A stretch of DNA of 56,769 nucleotides from Austwickia sp. TVS 96-490-7B (GCF_019331795.1 NZ_JAHPZL010000005.1:1-56769), one strand, 5' to 3'. Positions 43,796 to 55,103 are shown, counted from the stretch's first letter. Numbers and translations are program-made. The notes: a model not told the origin generated them from the letters alone.

Positions 43796-45121
43796 TCAGG
43801 CGTAGGCCCAGTCGTGGTCGGTGAGGAACCGGGCTACAGCCAGTCCTGCGGCGACGGCGATCAGCAAGAGTGTCGCGGTGGTCGCTTCGGTGAGGAAGCT
43901 GTCGATGGTTCCTGCGTTGAGGTGGTACATCCCTCGGTACATGGTGGTCCCGGGGATCATGATGATCGCTGCGGGGACAGACACGGTGATGCGGGGTATA
44001 TGGGCGCGGACCGAGATCAGCGCGGCGAGTAACCCGATGGCTAGTCCTGCGACAAAACATGCAGTTTGTGCGGGGACATGAAGGGTCAGGCAACCCAGTC
44101 GGATCAGGTTGGCTACGGCTCCGATCAGCGCGGACAGTAAGACCATCCGCAGGGCTGCGTCAAAGAGCATCGCAAATGCTGCGACGGCCACGAAGGACGC
44201 GACAGTCCAGATGAGGATCCCTAACCAGGGGGTCATCTCCCGGGGACGTGGTGGCAGAGGCGCGGCACCGGCGAGGGAGGACAGCATCCAGACGGTGCCG
44301 GTGGAGGTGCCAATCACCGCTATGGCATACACCAGTCGGATGGAACCAGCGACGACGTCGAGATGCGCGATGTCCAATAGTGCGGTGAACAGTGGAAATC
44401 CAGGAATGAGATAGAGCACCGCAGCGACGTATCCCGCGTCGTGGGCGGTGTGACTCATTCCGACGAGTGGAGCTGCTCCAGTCACCAATAGCAGGTAGAG
44501 CAGGCATGATGTCGCTGAGCAGAGTGCCACCACGGCCAGCGGGGCGACCCGGTGGTGACCTAGCAGGCTACGCAGGTATTGCCCCAGCCCGGCAGCGACG
44601 ATCACTGCCATCGCGTCCCAGGGTCCAAAACCGTTGAGTACGGCGAATGCTGCGCATCCCACTCCGGCGGCAGCGGCGCGGGAGGAAAAACTCCATCGCC
44701 GTGGACTGCTGGTGATAGCCGTCAACGCGGCATGGATGTCATCGGGGTTCGCGCCGGACGGTAACCGGTGGGTCAGACGTTCTAGCGCGGCGATCCGTCC
44801 GGCGTCGACGCCGAGACTGGTGATTTCTCGGACGACGGTTCGAAACTCTCCGCCGCGGCGGGCGGTCACTGTGATGGTTGTCATGGTGACCGCGGCATCG
44901 AGGGCGTCAATATCAAGGAGACTAGCGACCTGATGCATGGCTCTGGTGACCCGGTAGGATCCGGTTCCGGCGGCGGCCAGCATCGTTCCGAGGCGAAGGA
45001 CAGCCTGAAGGTCAGCGCCTAAGTTTCGCTGCTGGGGTGCGAGTCCAGCTGGCGGGGCGTTGTCGAGATGCTGGGGCGGATGGTCGTGGTGCGCGGCGTA
45101 CTGCAGTGGTGTTCCCGTCAT
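43796..45121 (-). CDS. ThrE-family threonine/serine exporter
   Basis: This 441-residue membrane protein has the ThrE two-module layout. The N-terminal DUF1212-like region (about 30-270) starts with the amphipathic stretch LGTMLAAAGTGSYRVTRAM and later has YLIPGFPLFTALLDI. The C-terminal DUF3815-like region (about 295-435) has VPAAIIMIPGTTMYRGMY. About ten hydrophobic segments are present. Characterised members export threonine and serine by proton exchange. A cobalamin riboswitch lies upstream on the same strand, which I do not know to be described for this family. GGGAG and GAGG lie before ATG 45121. Confidence 0.85.
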   Translation of the reverse strand: MTGTPLQYAAHHDHPPQHLDNAPPAGLAPQQRNLGADLQAVLRLGTMLAAAGTGSYRVTRAMHQVASLLDIDALDAAVTMTTITVTARRGGEFRTVVREITSLGVDAGRIAALERLTHRLPSGANPDDIHAALTAITSSPRRWSFSSRAAAAGVGCAAFAVLNGFGPWDAMAVIVAAGLGQYLRSLLGHHRVAPLAVVALCSATSCLLYLLLVTGAAPLVGMSHTAHDAGYVAAVLYLIPGFPLFTALLDIAHLDVVAGSIRLVYAIAVIGTSTGTVWMLSSLAGAAPLPPRPREMTPWLGILIWTVASFVAVAAFAMLFDAALRMVLLSALIGAVANLIRLGCLTLHVPAQTACFVAGLAIGLLAALISVRAHIPRITVSVPAAIIMIPGTTMYRGMYHLNAGTIDSFLTEATTATLLLIAVAAGLAVARFLTDHDWAYA

Positions 45122-45229
45122 GGCCTCATCTCCCGTGAGGATGCCGCAAGCCGGGACGTCGAGCGCCGATCACACGGCGATGTGCTCGATCGGGTGGGGA
45201 AGCGCCGACGCCCTCGTCCGGGGCTGGGT
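45122..45229. other. Leader between the third riboswitch and the exporter gene
   Basis: About 108 nt separate the aptamer from the exporter ATG. CCTCA/TGAGG around the ribosome binding site (about 45125-45141) can form a small hairpin that would cover it, a possible expression platform. Confidence 0.3.
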
Positions 45230-45360
45230 GTCCTGTCATGTCACGCAGTCGACCGGGCTCGTCCCCTCTAGCCTTGTGGGGGCATCACCGTTGCGGGACA
45301 GCGCCGGGATCTCACCGGCTTCGCTGGCGTCACAAGGTCGAGCTGTCAGCTCGGCGCCGT
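45230..45360 (-). promoter_or_regulatory. Cobalamin riboswitch upstream of the ThrE-family exporter
   Basis: The minus strand shows GCGAAGCCGGTGAGATCCCG (45324-45305), then CGCTGTCCCGCAACGGTGA (45303-45285) and AGCCCGGTCGACTGCGTGACA, a close match to the conserved core (GAA..CGGTG.AA.CCG..GCTG.CCCGCAACGGTGA ... CGG..GACTGC). TGTGACGC and GCGTGACA at the ends can close the core with one mismatch. A palindromic GAGCT..AGCTC hairpin lies just 5'. The aptamer is shorter than the nrdAB one. Between it and sufT (45361-45518) only small inverted repeats are seen (near 45430 and 45491-45513). Confidence 0.82.
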
Positions 45361-45518
45361 CATTCTGCCACTGGGGCTGCCCGGGCGAGACACCAGCCCT
45401 GGGCTGGGTAGCTCAACGGGGTGCGTTCTCCTGGCCTGCGCTGCGCAGGCTGGGGCCATTCCCCTCATCGGTGTCGTCGGGGCCATCACCACGGCCTCGA
45501 CGACACCGGCCGTCAAGC

Positions 45519-45893
45519 TCAGATGTTGAAGCCGAGAGCGCGCAGCTGCTCCCGACCGTCCGGGGTGATCTTGTCTGGACCCCATGGCGGCATCCACACC
45601 CAGTTAATGCGATGGCTCGCCACCAGCCCCTCCAGAGCCTGTGCGGTTTGGTCTTCGATGACATCGGTCAACGGGCAAGCCGCTGACGTCAACGTCATAT
45701 CGATCACCGCGTGGGTCCCACCGTCAAGGTGCACCCCATAAATCAGCCCCAGGTCGACGACGTTGATCCCCAATTCCGGGTCGACAACATCTCGCAATGC
45801 CTCTTCGACATCGGCCACGTTAGCCGGGATCGGGACGGCTCCGGTGGGTGCCGCCGAGCCCGGCAGCTGTTCGTCCTGGACAGACTCGCTCAT
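45519..45893 (-). CDS. sufT: Fe-S assembly factor SufT (DUF59/MIP18 family)
   Basis: This 124-residue protein of the PaaD/MIP18 (DUF59) family helps maturation of Fe-S proteins. It has the conserved VEEALRDVVDPELGINVVDLGLIYGV and the Cys-containing MTLTSAACPLTDVI, plus the C-terminal WMPPWGPDKITPDGREQLRALGFNI that is typical of actinobacterial SufT. The ATG overlaps the sufU stop (ATGA). It is the last gene of the SUF operon; a 6-bp stem (45491-45513) follows. Confidence 0.93.
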   Translation of the reverse strand: MSESVQDEQLPGSAAPTGAVPIPANVADVEEALRDVVDPELGINVVDLGLIYGVHLDGGTHAVIDMTLTSAACPLTDVIEDQTAQALEGLVASHRINWVWMPPWGPDKITPDGREQLRALGFNI

Positions 45894-46378
45894 CAGTGGG
45901 TCTCCTTCGTCACATCATCGGTCAAGAGGGTCAGGTCTGCCCCAGAACGAGCCAGGGCATCAGTCAACGCGGTCCATCCGAGCAGTGCGCATTTGACTCG
46001 CGCCGGATATTGGGCGACCCCAGCCAATGCCACTCCGTCCCCGATGACCTCTTCATCTCCAGCGTCCTGACCGCGGGAGGTAAGCATCGCGCGCATCGCG
46101 GCGTACGTCTGCATTGTTTCGGCGAGGGAGTGTCCGATGCATTCCTGCGCAAGGATTGACGTGGACGCCATCGAAATGGAGCACCCCAGCGCGTCATAAC
46201 TGATGTCAGTGACGATCGCATCGGGTCCTTTCGCGGCGTCATCAAGGTGCACCCGCAAGGTGATTTCATCGCCACATGTCGTGTTGACGTGATGCACCTC
46301 AGCGCCGTAAGGCTCCCGCAGCCCTGCATGCTGGGGATGTTTGCTGTGGTCGAGGATAAGTTCCTGGTAGAGGTCCAT
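45893..46378 (-). CDS. sufU: Fe-S scaffold/zinc sulfurtransferase SufU
   Basis: This protein of about 161 residues accepts sulfur from SufS. The start MDLYQELILDHSKHPQHAG is the family signature. Three conserved cysteines are visible, in TTCGDEITL, LGCSISMAS and VKCALLGW, the first followed by the Asp typical of zinc-binding SufU. ATG 46378 lies 1 nt beyond the sufS stop; longer in-frame starts overlap sufS and are not conserved. Confidence 0.94.
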   Translation of the reverse strand: MDLYQELILDHSKHPQHAGLREPYGAEVHHVNTTCGDEITLRVHLDDAAKGPDAIVTDISYDALGCSISMASTSILAQECIGHSLAETMQTYAAMRAMLTSRGQDAGDEEVIGDGVALAGVAQYPARVKCALLGWTALTDALARSGADLTLLTDDVTKETH

Positions 46379-46379
46379 G

Positions 46380-48454
<2,075 letters not shown>

Positions 48455-48496
48455 GGTGTTTCTCCTCGGAACGTGGGGCGTGCGCGGTGGCGACGC

Positions 48497-48829
48497 TTAG
48501 GCGTGGGGGGTGGCGGGGATGTCGACGAGGACGTCGTCACCGTCGATGTGGACGGGGTAGACCAGGATCGCCGCAGTGGCCGGTGGGGTCAGTGGGGCGC
48601 CGGTGCGCAGGTCGAACCGGGCTCCGTGAAGCCAACATTCGATGCAGTTGCCGTCGACTTCTCCTTCAGAGAGGGCGACGCTGCCGTGGCTGCATTCGTC
48701 TTCAATGGCGTGGACGGTGCCCTCATCGTCCCGGACCACTGCCAGGGGGGCGTCCATGTCATCAAGGACAACCCTGATGGCACCGACTGTGGGGAGTTCA
48801 GACAGGGCACAGACCCGCTGGAAGGTCAC
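48497..48829 (-). CDS. Rieske [2Fe-2S] ferredoxin inside the SUF operon
   Basis: This 110-residue protein has the Rieske cluster motifs C.H in EDECSHGSVALSEG and C..H in GNCIECWLHGARFDLRTG, which coordinate a 2Fe-2S cluster. It resembles the non-heme iron oxygenase ferredoxin subunit that occurs between sufD and sufC in many actinobacteria; its role in cluster assembly is not established, but an electron-donor function is likely. Its start overlaps the sufD stop (48826-48829). Confidence 0.93.
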   Translation of the reverse strand: MTFQRVCALSELPTVGAIRVVLDDMDAPLAVVRDDEGTVHAIEDECSHGSVALSEGEVDGNCIECWLHGARFDLRTGAPLTPPATAAILVYPVHIDGDDVLVDIPATPHA

Positions 48830-50058
48830 TGGTCACTCTCCTGCGGTGCCGGGACTGGCCCCATGGAGGCGGCAAGTTCGTCGTCGACGACAGCCATCAG
48901 GTGTTCGCTGATCTCCTGGATGCCGATTTTGTTGACAATGTCGGCGAAGAAAGCGCGTACGACGAGACGACGAGCCTCGTCCTGAGGGATCCCGCGAGCC
49001 ATCAGATAGAACAGTTGTTCGTCGTCGAAGCGCCCAGTGGCGCTGGCGTGACCGGCTCCGACGATGTCACCGGTTTCGATTTCCAGGTTGGGGACGGAGT
49101 CGGCGCGGGCACCGTCGGTCAGGACGAGGTTGCGGTTCAGCTCGTAGGTGTCGGTGCCATGGGCGGTGGCGCGGATGAGGACGTCACCGACCCAGACGGT
49201 GTGTGCGGATGCGCCTTGCAGCGCTCCCTTATAGACGACATTGCTGCGGCAGTTCGGGGTGTCATGGTCTACGAACAGTCGGTGTTCGAGGTGTTGACCT
49301 GCGTCAGCGAAGTACACGCCGAGACCTTCGAAGGACCCTCCTGGCGCGGCATATCGGGTGTTGGTGCTTTGCCGAACGAGGTGACCGCCAAGGGTGGCAG
49401 TGATGTGTCGCACGTCAGCATCCCGCCCGACGTACACGTCATGCTCGCTGAGGTGGATGGCGTCGTCCTGCCACTCGTGGACGGTGACCACTGTCAGATG
49501 GGCACCGTCCTCGGCGACGATCTCGACGCGATCCGCGAGGGTCGCAGCTCCACTGAAGCGCAACACCACGGCTGCCTGGCTGTGCCGCTCTGCCAGCACC
49601 ACGAGATGGGCGGCAACGGGAGCGTCCTGTCCGAGACCGACCTGGTCAATAACGATCGGTTCAGTCAGGTGGGCGTCAGCGGTGATGCGCACCACGGTGA
49701 CCTGTGCTGCAGAGGCATCAGCCAGCACCGCGCCACGATCGCCGGGACGTCCAGCAGAGGCGAGCGCGCGGGCTTCATCTCTGGTGACGGTGCTGACGTG
49801 CACGTTTTGGTCGGTGCGGCTGGTCAGCGTCAGTCCGGCGGCATCGAAGTCAGGGGCATTGAGGAGCCCCTGCAAGCGGTCCAGTGGGGTGTAGCGCCAT
49901 TCTTCTTCGCGGCCGTGCGGCACGGGGAAATCCGCCGGGTCGAAGGAGGTGCGCCGTTCTCCGCGGGATTGTTCCGGGACAGTGCTTGGCGGGGTGTCGG
50001 GTGTGGACACCTGCGCAGCGTTCGGCGTGGCGGGTGCGGGGGCGGTCTCGATCGACAT
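48826..50058 (-). CDS. sufD: SufD scaffold component
   Basis: This 410-residue member of the SufB/SufD beta-helix family forms the SufBC2D complex. Typical motifs are EEEWRYTPLDRL near the start, the beta-helix repeats in the middle, and GHASATGRFDDEQLFYLMARGIPQDEARRLVVRAFFADI near the C-terminus. The N-terminal 35 residues are Pro/Thr-rich and variable. The start overlaps the sufB stop at 50058. Confidence 0.95.
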   Translation of the reverse strand: MSIETAPAPATPNAAQVSTPDTPPSTVPEQSRGERRTSFDPADFPVPHGREEEWRYTPLDRLQGLLNAPDFDAAGLTLTSRTDQNVHVSTVTRDEARALASAGRPGDRGAVLADASAAQVTVVRITADAHLTEPIVIDQVGLGQDAPVAAHLVVLAERHSQAAVVLRFSGAATLADRVEIVAEDGAHLTVVTVHEWQDDAIHLSEHDVYVGRDADVRHITATLGGHLVRQSTNTRYAAPGGSFEGLGVYFADAGQHLEHRLFVDHDTPNCRSNVVYKGALQGASAHTVWVGDVLIRATAHGTDTYELNRNLVLTDGARADSVPNLEIETGDIVGAGHASATGRFDDEQLFYLMARGIPQDEARRLVVRAFFADIVNKIGIQEISEHLMAVVDDELAASMGPVPAPQESDQ

Positions 50059-51473
50059 CAGCCGACGGCTCCTTCCATCTGCAGTTCGATGAGCCGGTTC
50101 AGCTCGAGGGCGTATTCCATGGGGAGTTCACGGGCGATCGGTTCGACGAAGCCGCGCACAATCATGGCCATGGCTTCCTCCTCGCTCATGCCGCGAGACA
50201 TCAGGTAGAAGAGTTGGTCGTCGCTGACCTTGGAGACGGTGGCTTCGTGTCCCATCTGTACGTCGTCTTCTCGGACGTCGACGTACGGGTAGGTGTCGGA
50301 GCGGGAGATGTTGTCGACGAGAAGAGCGTCGCAGCGCACGGTGCTTTTCGCGCCGTGGGCCCCGTCCATGATGTGGATGAGGCCGCGGTAGCTGGTCCGT
50401 CCCCCACCACGCGCCACGGATTTGGAGACGATGGAGGAGGACGTGTGTGGCGCAGCGTGCACCATCTTCGCGCCGGCGTCTTGGTGCTGCCCCTCCCCCG
50501 CGAACGCGATGGACAGGGTTTCGCCGCGGGCGTGCTCACCCATGAGGAACACGGCTGGGTATTTCATCGTGACTTTGGAGCCGATGTTGCCGTCGACCCA
50601 TTCCATGGTGGCTCCGGCTTCGCACATCGCCCGTTTGGTGACGAGGTTGAAAACGTTGTTCGACCAGTTTTGGATGGTCGTGTAGCGCACTCGGGCGCCT
50701 TTTTTGACGATAATCTCCACGACGGCGGAGTGCAGCGAGTCGGATTTGTAGATCGGGGCAGTGCACCCTTCGACGTAGTGCACGTAGGAGTCTTCGTCAG
50801 CGATGATCAGGGTCCGCTCAAATTGGCCCATGTTCTCGGTGTTGATCCGGAAGTAGGCCTGCAAAGGGATGTCTACGTGGACCCCCTTGGGCACGTAAAT
50901 GAAGGATCCACCTGACCAGACGGCGGTGTTCAGCGCGGCGAACTTATTGTCGCCGGGGGGGATCACCGAGCCGAAGTACTCCTTGAAGATATCTTCGTGT
51001 TCGCGGAGACCGGTGTCGGTGTCGACAAAGATCACGCCCTTCGCTTCCAGGTCTTCCCGGATCTGGTGGTAGACCACCTCAGATTCGTACTGGGCTGCGA
51101 CGCCAGCGACGAGCCGTTGTTTTTCGGCTTCCGGGATGCCCAGCTTGTCGTACGTCGCTTTGATGTCCTCGGGTAGCTCTTCCCATGTGGTGGCCTGTTT
51201 TTCCGTGGACTTCACGAAGTACTTGATGTTTTGAAAGTCGATGCCGGACAGATCGCTGCCCCAGTGTGGCATCGGTTTCTTATCGAACAAACGCAGCGAC
51301 TTCAGCCGCAGCTTGGTCATCCACTCAGGTTCGTTCTTGCGGGTGGAAATGTCGGTGACGACGTCGACGTTGAGGCCACGTCGCGCCGAGGCTCCCGCCA
51401 CGTCTGAGTCGGCCCACCCGTACTCATAGCGGCCGATGTCCTTTAGTCCCGGGTTGAGCGCGTCGATGCTCAT
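50058..51473 (-). CDS. sufB: SufB scaffold component
   Basis: This 471-residue main scaffold protein of the SUF machinery is highly conserved throughout: [88 protein letters not shown], and the C-terminal [25 protein letters not shown]. No intein is present, unlike in some mycobacteria. The ATG overlaps the sufR stop (ATGA). Confidence 0.97.
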   Translation of the reverse strand: MSIDALNPGLKDIGRYEYGWADSDVAGASARRGLNVDVVTDISTRKNEPEWMTKLRLKSLRLFDKKPMPHWGSDLSGIDFQNIKYFVKSTEKQATTWEELPEDIKATYDKLGIPEAEKQRLVAGVAAQYESEVVYHQIREDLEAKGVIFVDTDTGLREHEDIFKEYFGSVIPPGDNKFAALNTAVWSGGSFIYVPKGVHVDIPLQAYFRINTENMGQFERTLIIADEDSYVHYVEGCTAPIYKSDSLHSAVVEIIVKKGARVRYTTIQNWSNNVFNLVTKRAMCEAGATMEWVDGNIGSKVTMKYPAVFLMGEHARGETLSIAFAGEGQHQDAGAKMVHAAPHTSSSIVSKSVARGGGRTSYRGLIHIMDGAHGAKSTVRCDALLVDNISRSDTYPYVDVREDDVQMGHEATVSKVSDDQLFYLMSRGMSEEEAMAMIVRGFVEPIARELPMEYALELNRLIELQMEGAVG

Positions 51474-52396
51474 CGGGGGCTCCTCTCGGTGGGGTGGTGC
51501 TCAGTGGTCGGGGTGGTGTGTGGGTGTGGGTCGTCCGGCGGCCCAGCTGGCAGGTCGGCCTGGGGACCGTCCCGGCCGTTCAGATCGTCTTGGCAGGTCG
51601 TGCCGACCCGTCCGGGGATGTATGTCGTACAGGCGTGGGCGCCGGAAGCCAACGTCGATAACCGCTGGACATGGACGCCTAGCAGGCGCGCAAAGGCCTG
51701 CGTTTCGGCCTCGCAGAATTCGGGAAACTCTTCGGCGATCTCTTGCACCGGGCAGTGTCCCTGACAGATTTGCAAGCCGATGCTGGACAGGTGACTGTGC
51801 ATGCCGTCGGCGGTGGTCTTGCCGACTGGGAGGACTGGGATCATCGGACCGACCGGGCGCGCTGTCGCAGCGAAACCGTCGGCGTCCAAAGCGTGGGCGA
51901 GCGCTCGAGCGCGAGCGAGGACATCCGGACCTGCGGCGGCAACGACATGGCCGTAGCGGGATTCGAGCTGCGAGATACGTTGCCGGGCAAACGCAGTCAC
52001 CGCGTGGGGACCAGCCTGTTCAGCAAGGTAACGCAATGCGGCAGTGGCGACTTGACCGTACTCAGTGGCGAGTCCAGTACGCACAGTCCCAGCGACATAG
52101 GCTCGAGCCGGTCGCCCTCGGCTCTTTTTGCGACCAAGCTGCCGACTTCCCGTAGCGTCAACTCCTGCGGGAGCGAGCCGGATCTGGCCATCGATCTCCA
52201 AGGCATCGAGGTGTCGACGTACTGCAGTGGGGGTGAGTCCGAACTCTTCAGCGAGTGTCGCTGCGGTGATCGGCCCACGTTCGACGACGGCGCGAAGGAC
52301 CAGGTCCCGGGTGCGGGAGTCGTGGCCCTTGAGCCGGATGCGGGTTGCTCTCCCGTCCGCGACGGGAGTCCCGTCGTGAGCGTCGGCGGAAAACAC
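51470..52396 (-). CDS. sufR: SUF operon repressor SufR
   Basis: This protein of about 308 residues has an N-terminal winged helix-turn-helix ([41 protein letters not shown], about 25-65) and a C-terminal Fe-S sensing region with [21 protein letters not shown], whose three cysteines match SufR cluster ligands. It would repress the suf operon when clusters are plentiful. GTG 52396 is chosen because TAAGGT lies 7 nt upstream (leaderless type) and the preceding 144 in-frame residues look like noise. A C-terminal Pro/His-rich tail of about 45 residues is unusual. Confidence 0.9.
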   Translation of the reverse strand: MFSADAHDGTPVADGRATRIRLKGHDSRTRDLVLRAVVERGPITAATLAEEFGLTPTAVRRHLDALEIDGQIRLAPAGVDATGSRQLGRKKSRGRPARAYVAGTVRTGLATEYGQVATAALRYLAEQAGPHAVTAFARQRISQLESRYGHVVAAAGPDVLARARALAHALDADGFAATARPVGPMIPVLPVGKTTADGMHSHLSSIGLQICQGHCPVQEIAEEFPEFCEAETQAFARLLGVHVQRLSTLASGAHACTTYIPGRVGTTCQDDLNGRDGPQADLPAGPPDDPHPHTTPTTEHHPTERSPR

Positions 52397-52403
52397 AACA
52401 CAA

Positions 52404-52414
52404 ACCTTACCTAA
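52404..52414 (-). promoter_or_regulatory. suf promoter -10 with an IdeR/DtxR half-site-like sequence
   Basis: On the minus strand TTAGGTAAGG (52414-52405) matches nine of ten bases of one arm of the IdeR/DtxR consensus, and TAAGGT (52409-52404) is a -10 box 7 nt before GTG 52396. Only one arm is convincing, so iron control is a suggestion. Confidence 0.3.
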
Positions 52415-52512
52415 TTCGTGGGAGTGGTCGCGCCGCCCCCACCAGGTCCGCCGCGCCGCCACATCGAACAGGTCTGGGGCTCCAGGAAACCCGATACACC
52501 TCAAACCAGGCC

Positions 52513-52518
52513 TAGACT
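52513..52518 (+). promoter_or_regulatory. -10 box for the ABC transporter operon, leaderless type
   Basis: TAGACT lies 6 nt before the GTG at 52525. Confidence 0.35.
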
Positions 52519-52524
52519 GCGCTA

Positions 52525-53232
52525 GTGCCTGCCGTGATCGTCGATGACGTGCGCCGTTCCTACGGGGCCGTGACAGCCCTGGACGGCATGACCTGGTCCG
52601 CTCGCGCCGGTGAGGTGACTGTCGTCCTCGGCCCCAACGGCGCGGGGAAGACCACCGTGATGGAATGCCTCGAAGGCCTGCAACGGCCTGACTCTGGCAT
52701 GGTCCGTGTGCTCGACACCGACCCTTGGCAAGCCAGCGCAGACCACCGCGCTCGAGTAGGGGTGATGCTGCAAGACGGTGGGCTACCCAACGGGGCCCGG
52801 CCGATGGCAGTCCTGCACCACCTTGCACTGTTCCACGCCGATCCCATCGACGTCGTCGCGATCGCCCGAAAACTCGGTATCGACGGCTTCGCCGGCCGGA
52901 CAGTCCGACGCCTCTCCGGAGGCCAACGGCAGCGAGTTGCCTTCGCCGCAGCCCTCGTTGGCCGACCCGAGGTGCTTTTCCTTGACGAGCCCACTGCGGG
53001 CCTGGACCCGCATGCCCGCCTAGACGTCTACGAGATCATTCGCGCCGAACGCGACCGTGGCGCAGGGATTGTCGTCACTACGCATTCCTTCGAGGAAGCC
53101 GAGGAGCTGGCCGATCATGTGGTGATCGTTCGTGACGGCACCGTCGCGATGGCGGGACGACTCGACCAGATCCGTGGCACGGGCCGACTCGCGGATGCCT
53201 ATTTCACCCTGACCGGAAGTACCCCTCGATGA
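52525..53232 (+). CDS. ABC-2 type exporter, ATP-binding subunit
   Basis: This 235-residue ATPase has Walker A GPNGAGKTT (about 37), Q-loop region MLQDGGLPNGAR, signature LSGGQRQRV (about 132), Walker B VLFLDEPTAGLDPHAR and switch His in VVTTHSFEEAEE. It is typical of drug/antibiotic-type ABC-2 exporters. It lies divergent from sufR, the usual actinobacterial position. The GTG start has a TAGACT box 6 nt upstream. The stop overlaps the permease start (ATGA). Confidence 0.92.
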   Translation: MPAVIVDDVRRSYGAVTALDGMTWSARAGEVTVVLGPNGAGKTTVMECLEGLQRPDSGMVRVLDTDPWQASADHRARVGVMLQDGGLPNGARPMAVLHHLALFHADPIDVVAIARKLGIDGFAGRTVRRLSGGQRQRVAFAAALVGRPEVLFLDEPTAGLDPHARLDVYEIIRAERDRGAGIVVTTHSFEEAEELADHVVIVRDGTVAMAGRLDQIRGTGRLADAYFTLTGSTPR

Positions 53233-54065
53233 GCAAACCTTCATCCGCGTCGGCAGACACTGCCGACGTATCCACCGCCTCGCGTCCGCCACGCGACAGT
53301 CACCATGACAGCAATGGCACCGCACGTGCTGCCCGCCCATGGGTACGGGTGGCAGCAGCTGCTCGCTTTGATGCATTAATCATCCTGCGTAACGGCGAAC
53401 AACTTCTGGTCTCGCTGCTGCTCCCAGCGCTGGCGCTGATTGGCCTCACCCTCTCCCCCTTCCCCAGCCTCGGCCCAGGGCCCCGGGTGGATGTCGCCGT
53501 CCCGGGGGCATTGGCGCTCGCATTGTTGTCCTCGGCGTTTACTGGGCAGGCGATCGGGCTCGGGTTCGACCGCCGGTACGGCGTTTTGCGGTTGTGGGGC
53601 ACCACCCCGCTCGGCCGGGATGGATTCTTATATGCCCGGGTCCTGGCAGTGTTGTTAGTGCAGGGCGCGCAAGTGTGCGTGGTCGGCGTGGTGGGCGTCG
53701 TCATGGGGTGGCGCCCGTCATGGGAGGCGATTCCCGGGGTGCTGCTCTTCTGGATCGCCGGTACGGCGGCATTTGTGGCGTTGGCATTCGTGTTTGCTGG
53801 AACACTGCGCGCCGAGGCGGTGCTGGCTACGGCCAACCTGTTGTGGGTGGTGATGGCCGGAGCTGGTGGGGTACTCTCCCCGACGCATCGGTATCCGGCT
53901 CCATGGGGTGATCTCTTGGGATGGCTGCCGCCAGGGGCCCTCGGCGAAGGGATGCGATCAGCGATGGTGTCGCATACCGTCGCGTGGGGATCTCTGGGAG
54001 TGCTCCTGTGTTGGGCCACATTGTTAGCTGCGGTAGCCACTCGCACCTTCAGGTGGTCCGATTAA
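53229..54065 (+). CDS. ABC-2 type exporter, permease subunit
   Basis: This 278-residue membrane protein has about six hydrophobic segments after a polar, Ser/Ala-rich N-terminus of 35 residues. It has the ABC2_membrane pattern (ALALALLSSAFTGQAIGLGFDRRYGVLRLWGTTPLGR, with a charged loop after the second helix). It is translationally coupled to the ATPase. In many actinobacteria this pair is followed by heme A synthase genes; here vWA genes follow instead. The substrate is unknown. Confidence 0.88.
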   Translation: MSKPSSASADTADVSTASRPPRDSHHDSNGTARAARPWVRVAAAARFDALIILRNGEQLLVSLLLPALALIGLTLSPFPSLGPGPRVDVAVPGALALALLSSAFTGQAIGLGFDRRYGVLRLWGTTPLGRDGFLYARVLAVLLVQGAQVCVVGVVGVVMGWRPSWEAIPGVLLFWIAGTAAFVALAFVFAGTLRAEAVLATANLLWVVMAGAGGVLSPTHRYPAPWGDLLGWLPPGALGEGMRSAMVSHTVAWGSLGVLLCWATLLAAVATRTFRWSD

Positions 54066-54245
54066 CGAATCTGCTCTGAGGGCAAAGGCGTTCAGCACTG
54101 ACGACTGGATGGTGTCAGGCACTCCCGATCGCCAGAGATTCCGGAGACCGCCTCTGCCGTCCTGGTCGGTACTAATCCGTTGAAGTCTTGAAATGTGAGA
54201 TGACATGTCTCGCCCCAAAGATCTTCCCAGGTTTTTGCGCACAAG

Positions 54246-55103
54246 TTGGCCGAAACTTCAGAGTCAACTGTTCAAGACGATTGTCAGAATGACGCCGGTT
54301 TCCCCTACCGTAATGCTGTGAAGCACCGTCGACCGCCGGGACCCTTTTCGCGTCTCCGGCTTCCCATGATCGCCGCCTCCGCGATCACGCTCGTGATCGT
54401 CCTGGCCATCGCCAGCATCGCGCTGTGGCGGCAGAACAATGACAACCCCGCGGCGACGTCCAACGCCACTGCTTCAGGCAGCACGCCGGACGGCGCTCGT
54501 GGTACGACCGACGCTGAGAGGACAGTGGCGCTCAAACACGCAGGCCGCATTGTCTTCGTCGTGGACACCTCCAACGGTATGGGCCCCTGGCTCGATGCCG
54601 CCAAGGATGGTGTGTCGTCCCTGGTGGCGACCCTGCCTGACGAGGTCAGCGCTGGACTGATCACGTACTCGTCCAGCGGAGCAAATGTGGGCACTCCCAT
54701 TGCCCCCGCGAATGCAGGACAACGTGGTCAGCTCTCCGACGCGATGCGCAGCCTGAAAGCCGGAGGAGGCCCCGGACCGCTGCCAGACGCTCTTCTCCTG
54801 GGTTACCAGAACGCCGTCAACAATGCTGCTCCCAATACCGCACCGCTGGTGGTGGTGATCACCGCGAGTGGGATGGCCTCCGGGACCGACATCTCCACCC
54901 TCACCTCGTTCATCCAAGCTGACGCCTCTAACCGCGTCACCGCAGCTCGCGTTGTTGCTCTCGCTGGCACCGGCGCCGACCGAGCACCACTCGACAAGGC
55001 CGCCTCGACCACTCACGGTCGTGTCGACGCAGTCAAGGACGCTGATGAGCTCCGCACCGCCATTCGTGACGTCGCTGTCTCTAAGGGCGGGAGTGGCTCA
55101 TGA
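54246..55103 (+). CDS. Membrane-anchored von Willebrand A domain protein
   Basis: This protein of about 285 residues has a cytosolic N-terminus, one membrane helix (MIAASAITLVIVLAIASIALW, about 41-61), a Thr/Ala-rich linker, and an extracytoplasmic vWA domain (about 98-280). The metal-binding MIDAS motif is degenerate: VVDTSNGM has Gly where the second Ser of DxSxS should be. TTG 54246 or GTG 54318 could be the start; neither has a clear ribosome binding site. Its stop overlaps the next gene (ATGA), so the two vWA proteins are likely to act together. Confidence 0.72.
   Translation: MAETSESTVQDDCQNDAGFPYRNAVKHRRPPGPFSRLRLPMIAASAITLVIVLAIASIALWRQNNDNPAATSNATASGSTPDGARGTTDAERTVALKHAGRIVFVVDTSNGMGPWLDAAKDGVSSLVATLPDEVSAGLITYSSSGANVGTPIAPANAGQRGQLSDAMRSLKAGGGPGPLPDALLLGYQNAVNNAAPNTAPLVVVITASGMASGTDISTLTSFIQADASNRVTAARVVALAGTGADRAPLDKAASTTHGRVDAVKDADELRTAIRDVAVSKGGSGS

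Noticed and set aside
45060-45686. 208-codon plus-strand open frame over the exporter start, riboswitch and sufT
   Set aside because: It crosses the sufT gene and the riboswitch and has no recognisable domain; the minus-strand features explain the region.
51470-52828. Long N-terminal extension of sufR to 52828
   Set aside because: The first 144 residues overlap the divergent ABC ATPase gene and lack similarity; GTG 52396 with an upstream -10 box fits the family.
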